Assembly (NCBI GenBank): GCA_004282745.1
Contig: SHMT01000013.1
Coordinates: 62,001-126,000, forward strand
Direction: 5' to 3'
DNA: 64,000 nt
Source: Candidatus Scalindua sp. SCAELEC01
GTDB lineage: Bacteria > Planctomycetota > Brocadiia > Brocadiales > Scalinduaceae
The stretch's first letter is position 1. Every line of letters starts with the position of its first letter. Shown in pieces: positions 63,472 through 64,000 of the stretch. Position numbers and translations under genes: made by a program. A model generated the notes under the pieces. The model saw only the letters and a program-made list of their open reading frames with translations, ran no database searches and was not told where the DNA came from.

Positions 63472-64000
63472 ATGAAAGACACAATAGAAGAAAAGATATT
63501 AGATCTTGCCTCAAAGAAAGCTGATTCGGTAGAGGTGATTTACGAAGAGGGAGAATCCAGATCTATCAGCTTTGAAAATAATAAGCTGAAGTCCGTTCAC
63601 ACAAAGTCGATTAGGGGTGTTGGCTTACGGGTGATCAGGGAGGGTAAAATAGGTTTCTCTAGTACAACAGATTTCAGACATCCCGAGAAGCTTGTCTCAA
63701 ATGCAATTGAAAGTGCCAAATTTGGCCAGGAAGCACACTTCGCTTTTCAATCAAAAATCCAATACCAGGAGTTAAAACTCTACGATGAAGATGTTGTTAG
63801 TTATCCGATTGAAAAAGGGATCCAAATTGGCAAGGAGACGATCGAAAAAGCCCTTGCCGTTAACCCGGATTATGAATGTGGGGTTGGTATTGCAAAGGGT
63901 GTGGGGAAAGGTCGTTTACTGAGCTCAAATGGCCTTGATGTCAGCACTCAATCTACATCTGTCTGTATGGGTCTTGATATACTTTTAGTGAGGGACAATG
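63472..64000 (+). CDS. pmbA: TldE/PmbA-type peptidase subunit (partial, cut at the window edge)
   Basis: The frame opens MKDTIEEKILDLASKKADSV and continues ISFENNKLKSVHTKSIRGVG, the N-terminal part of PmbA/TldE, which lacks the catalytic His motif of TldD. It runs off the right end after about 176 codons. The ATG lies directly after the pilU stop (GAATAGATG). It forms a heteromer with the TldD product. Confidence 0.82.
   Translation, partial: MKDTIEEKILDLASKKADSVEVIYEEGESRSISFENNKLKSVHTKSIRGVGLRVIREGKIGFSSTTDFRHPEKLVSNAIESAKFGQEAHFAFQSKIQYQELKLYDEDVVSYPIEKGIQIGKETIEKALAVNPDYECGVGIAKGVGKGRLLSSNGLDVSTQSTSVCMGLDILLVRDN

Overview
The window looks like a chromosomal segment of an AT-rich (roughly 40% GC), Gram-negative, largely anaerobic bacterium. 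Supporting this are a 2-oxoacid:ferredoxin oxidoreductase, a System II (CcsA/ResB) cytochrome c maturation pair, two large RND efflux permeases, outer-membrane-type lipoproteins, twitching-motility ATPases and PilZ proteins. The mixture (CcsA/ResB, KorABC, FeeM-like N-acyl amino acid synthase, many small palindromic elements) resembles anammox-type Planctomycetota (Brocadiales). That placement is an inference from gene content; no rRNA or other marker is present.

Layout. 1-4.5 kb is an accessory zone. It holds the tail of a coiled-coil protein, two copies of a GC-rich direct repeat flanking a secreted orphan protein and a higBA toxin-antitoxin pair, antitoxin debris, and a 5'-truncated IS1380-type transposase. 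4.6-8.4 kb is one large AddA/RecB-like helicase-nuclease. 8.8-15.1 kb carries housekeeping genes (ettA, a DoxX-type protein, pncB, an AsmA-like protein, a YmdB-type phosphodiesterase) with MITE-like insertions between them. 15.2-22.2 kb is a co-directional run: xseA-xseB-dxs-nadK-korA-korB-korC, with anmK convergent after it.

23.4-30.7 kb is a second accessory island. It contains a vapBC pair with a frameshifted toxin, a deleted group II intron, hicAB, a solitary integron gene cassette with its attC site, a RAYT element, scraps of a reverse transcriptase and an amidohydrolase, and a two-gene operon of a methyltransferase-fold protein and an unassigned reverse transcriptase. A strong 16-bp inverted repeat lies just upstream of that operon. 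This operon is the best candidate in the window for an undescribed (probably anti-phage) system.

30.7-64 kb is mostly ordinary chromosome: a Cdd1-type HhH protein, an APC permease, an M16 peptidase, two RND permeases (one with its adaptor), two PilZ proteins, a urea/amide channel, a 2OG-Fe(II) oxygenase, an isolated GemA-like phage protein, uvrA (with a natural deletion of the insertion domain), pepA, a PpiC lipoprotein with His-Gly repeats, ccsA/resB, a FeeM-like synthase, ligA, tldD, two pilT-type ATPases and the start of a tldE/pmbA gene cut by the window edge.

A 147-bp palindromic MITE occurs as three full copies (4.35, 13.15 and 51.3 kb) with 4-bp target duplications, plus one solo end at 46.06 kb. 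Two other MITE-like elements (10.5 and 47.0 kb) have different ends. I saw no rRNA, tRNA or CRISPR array.
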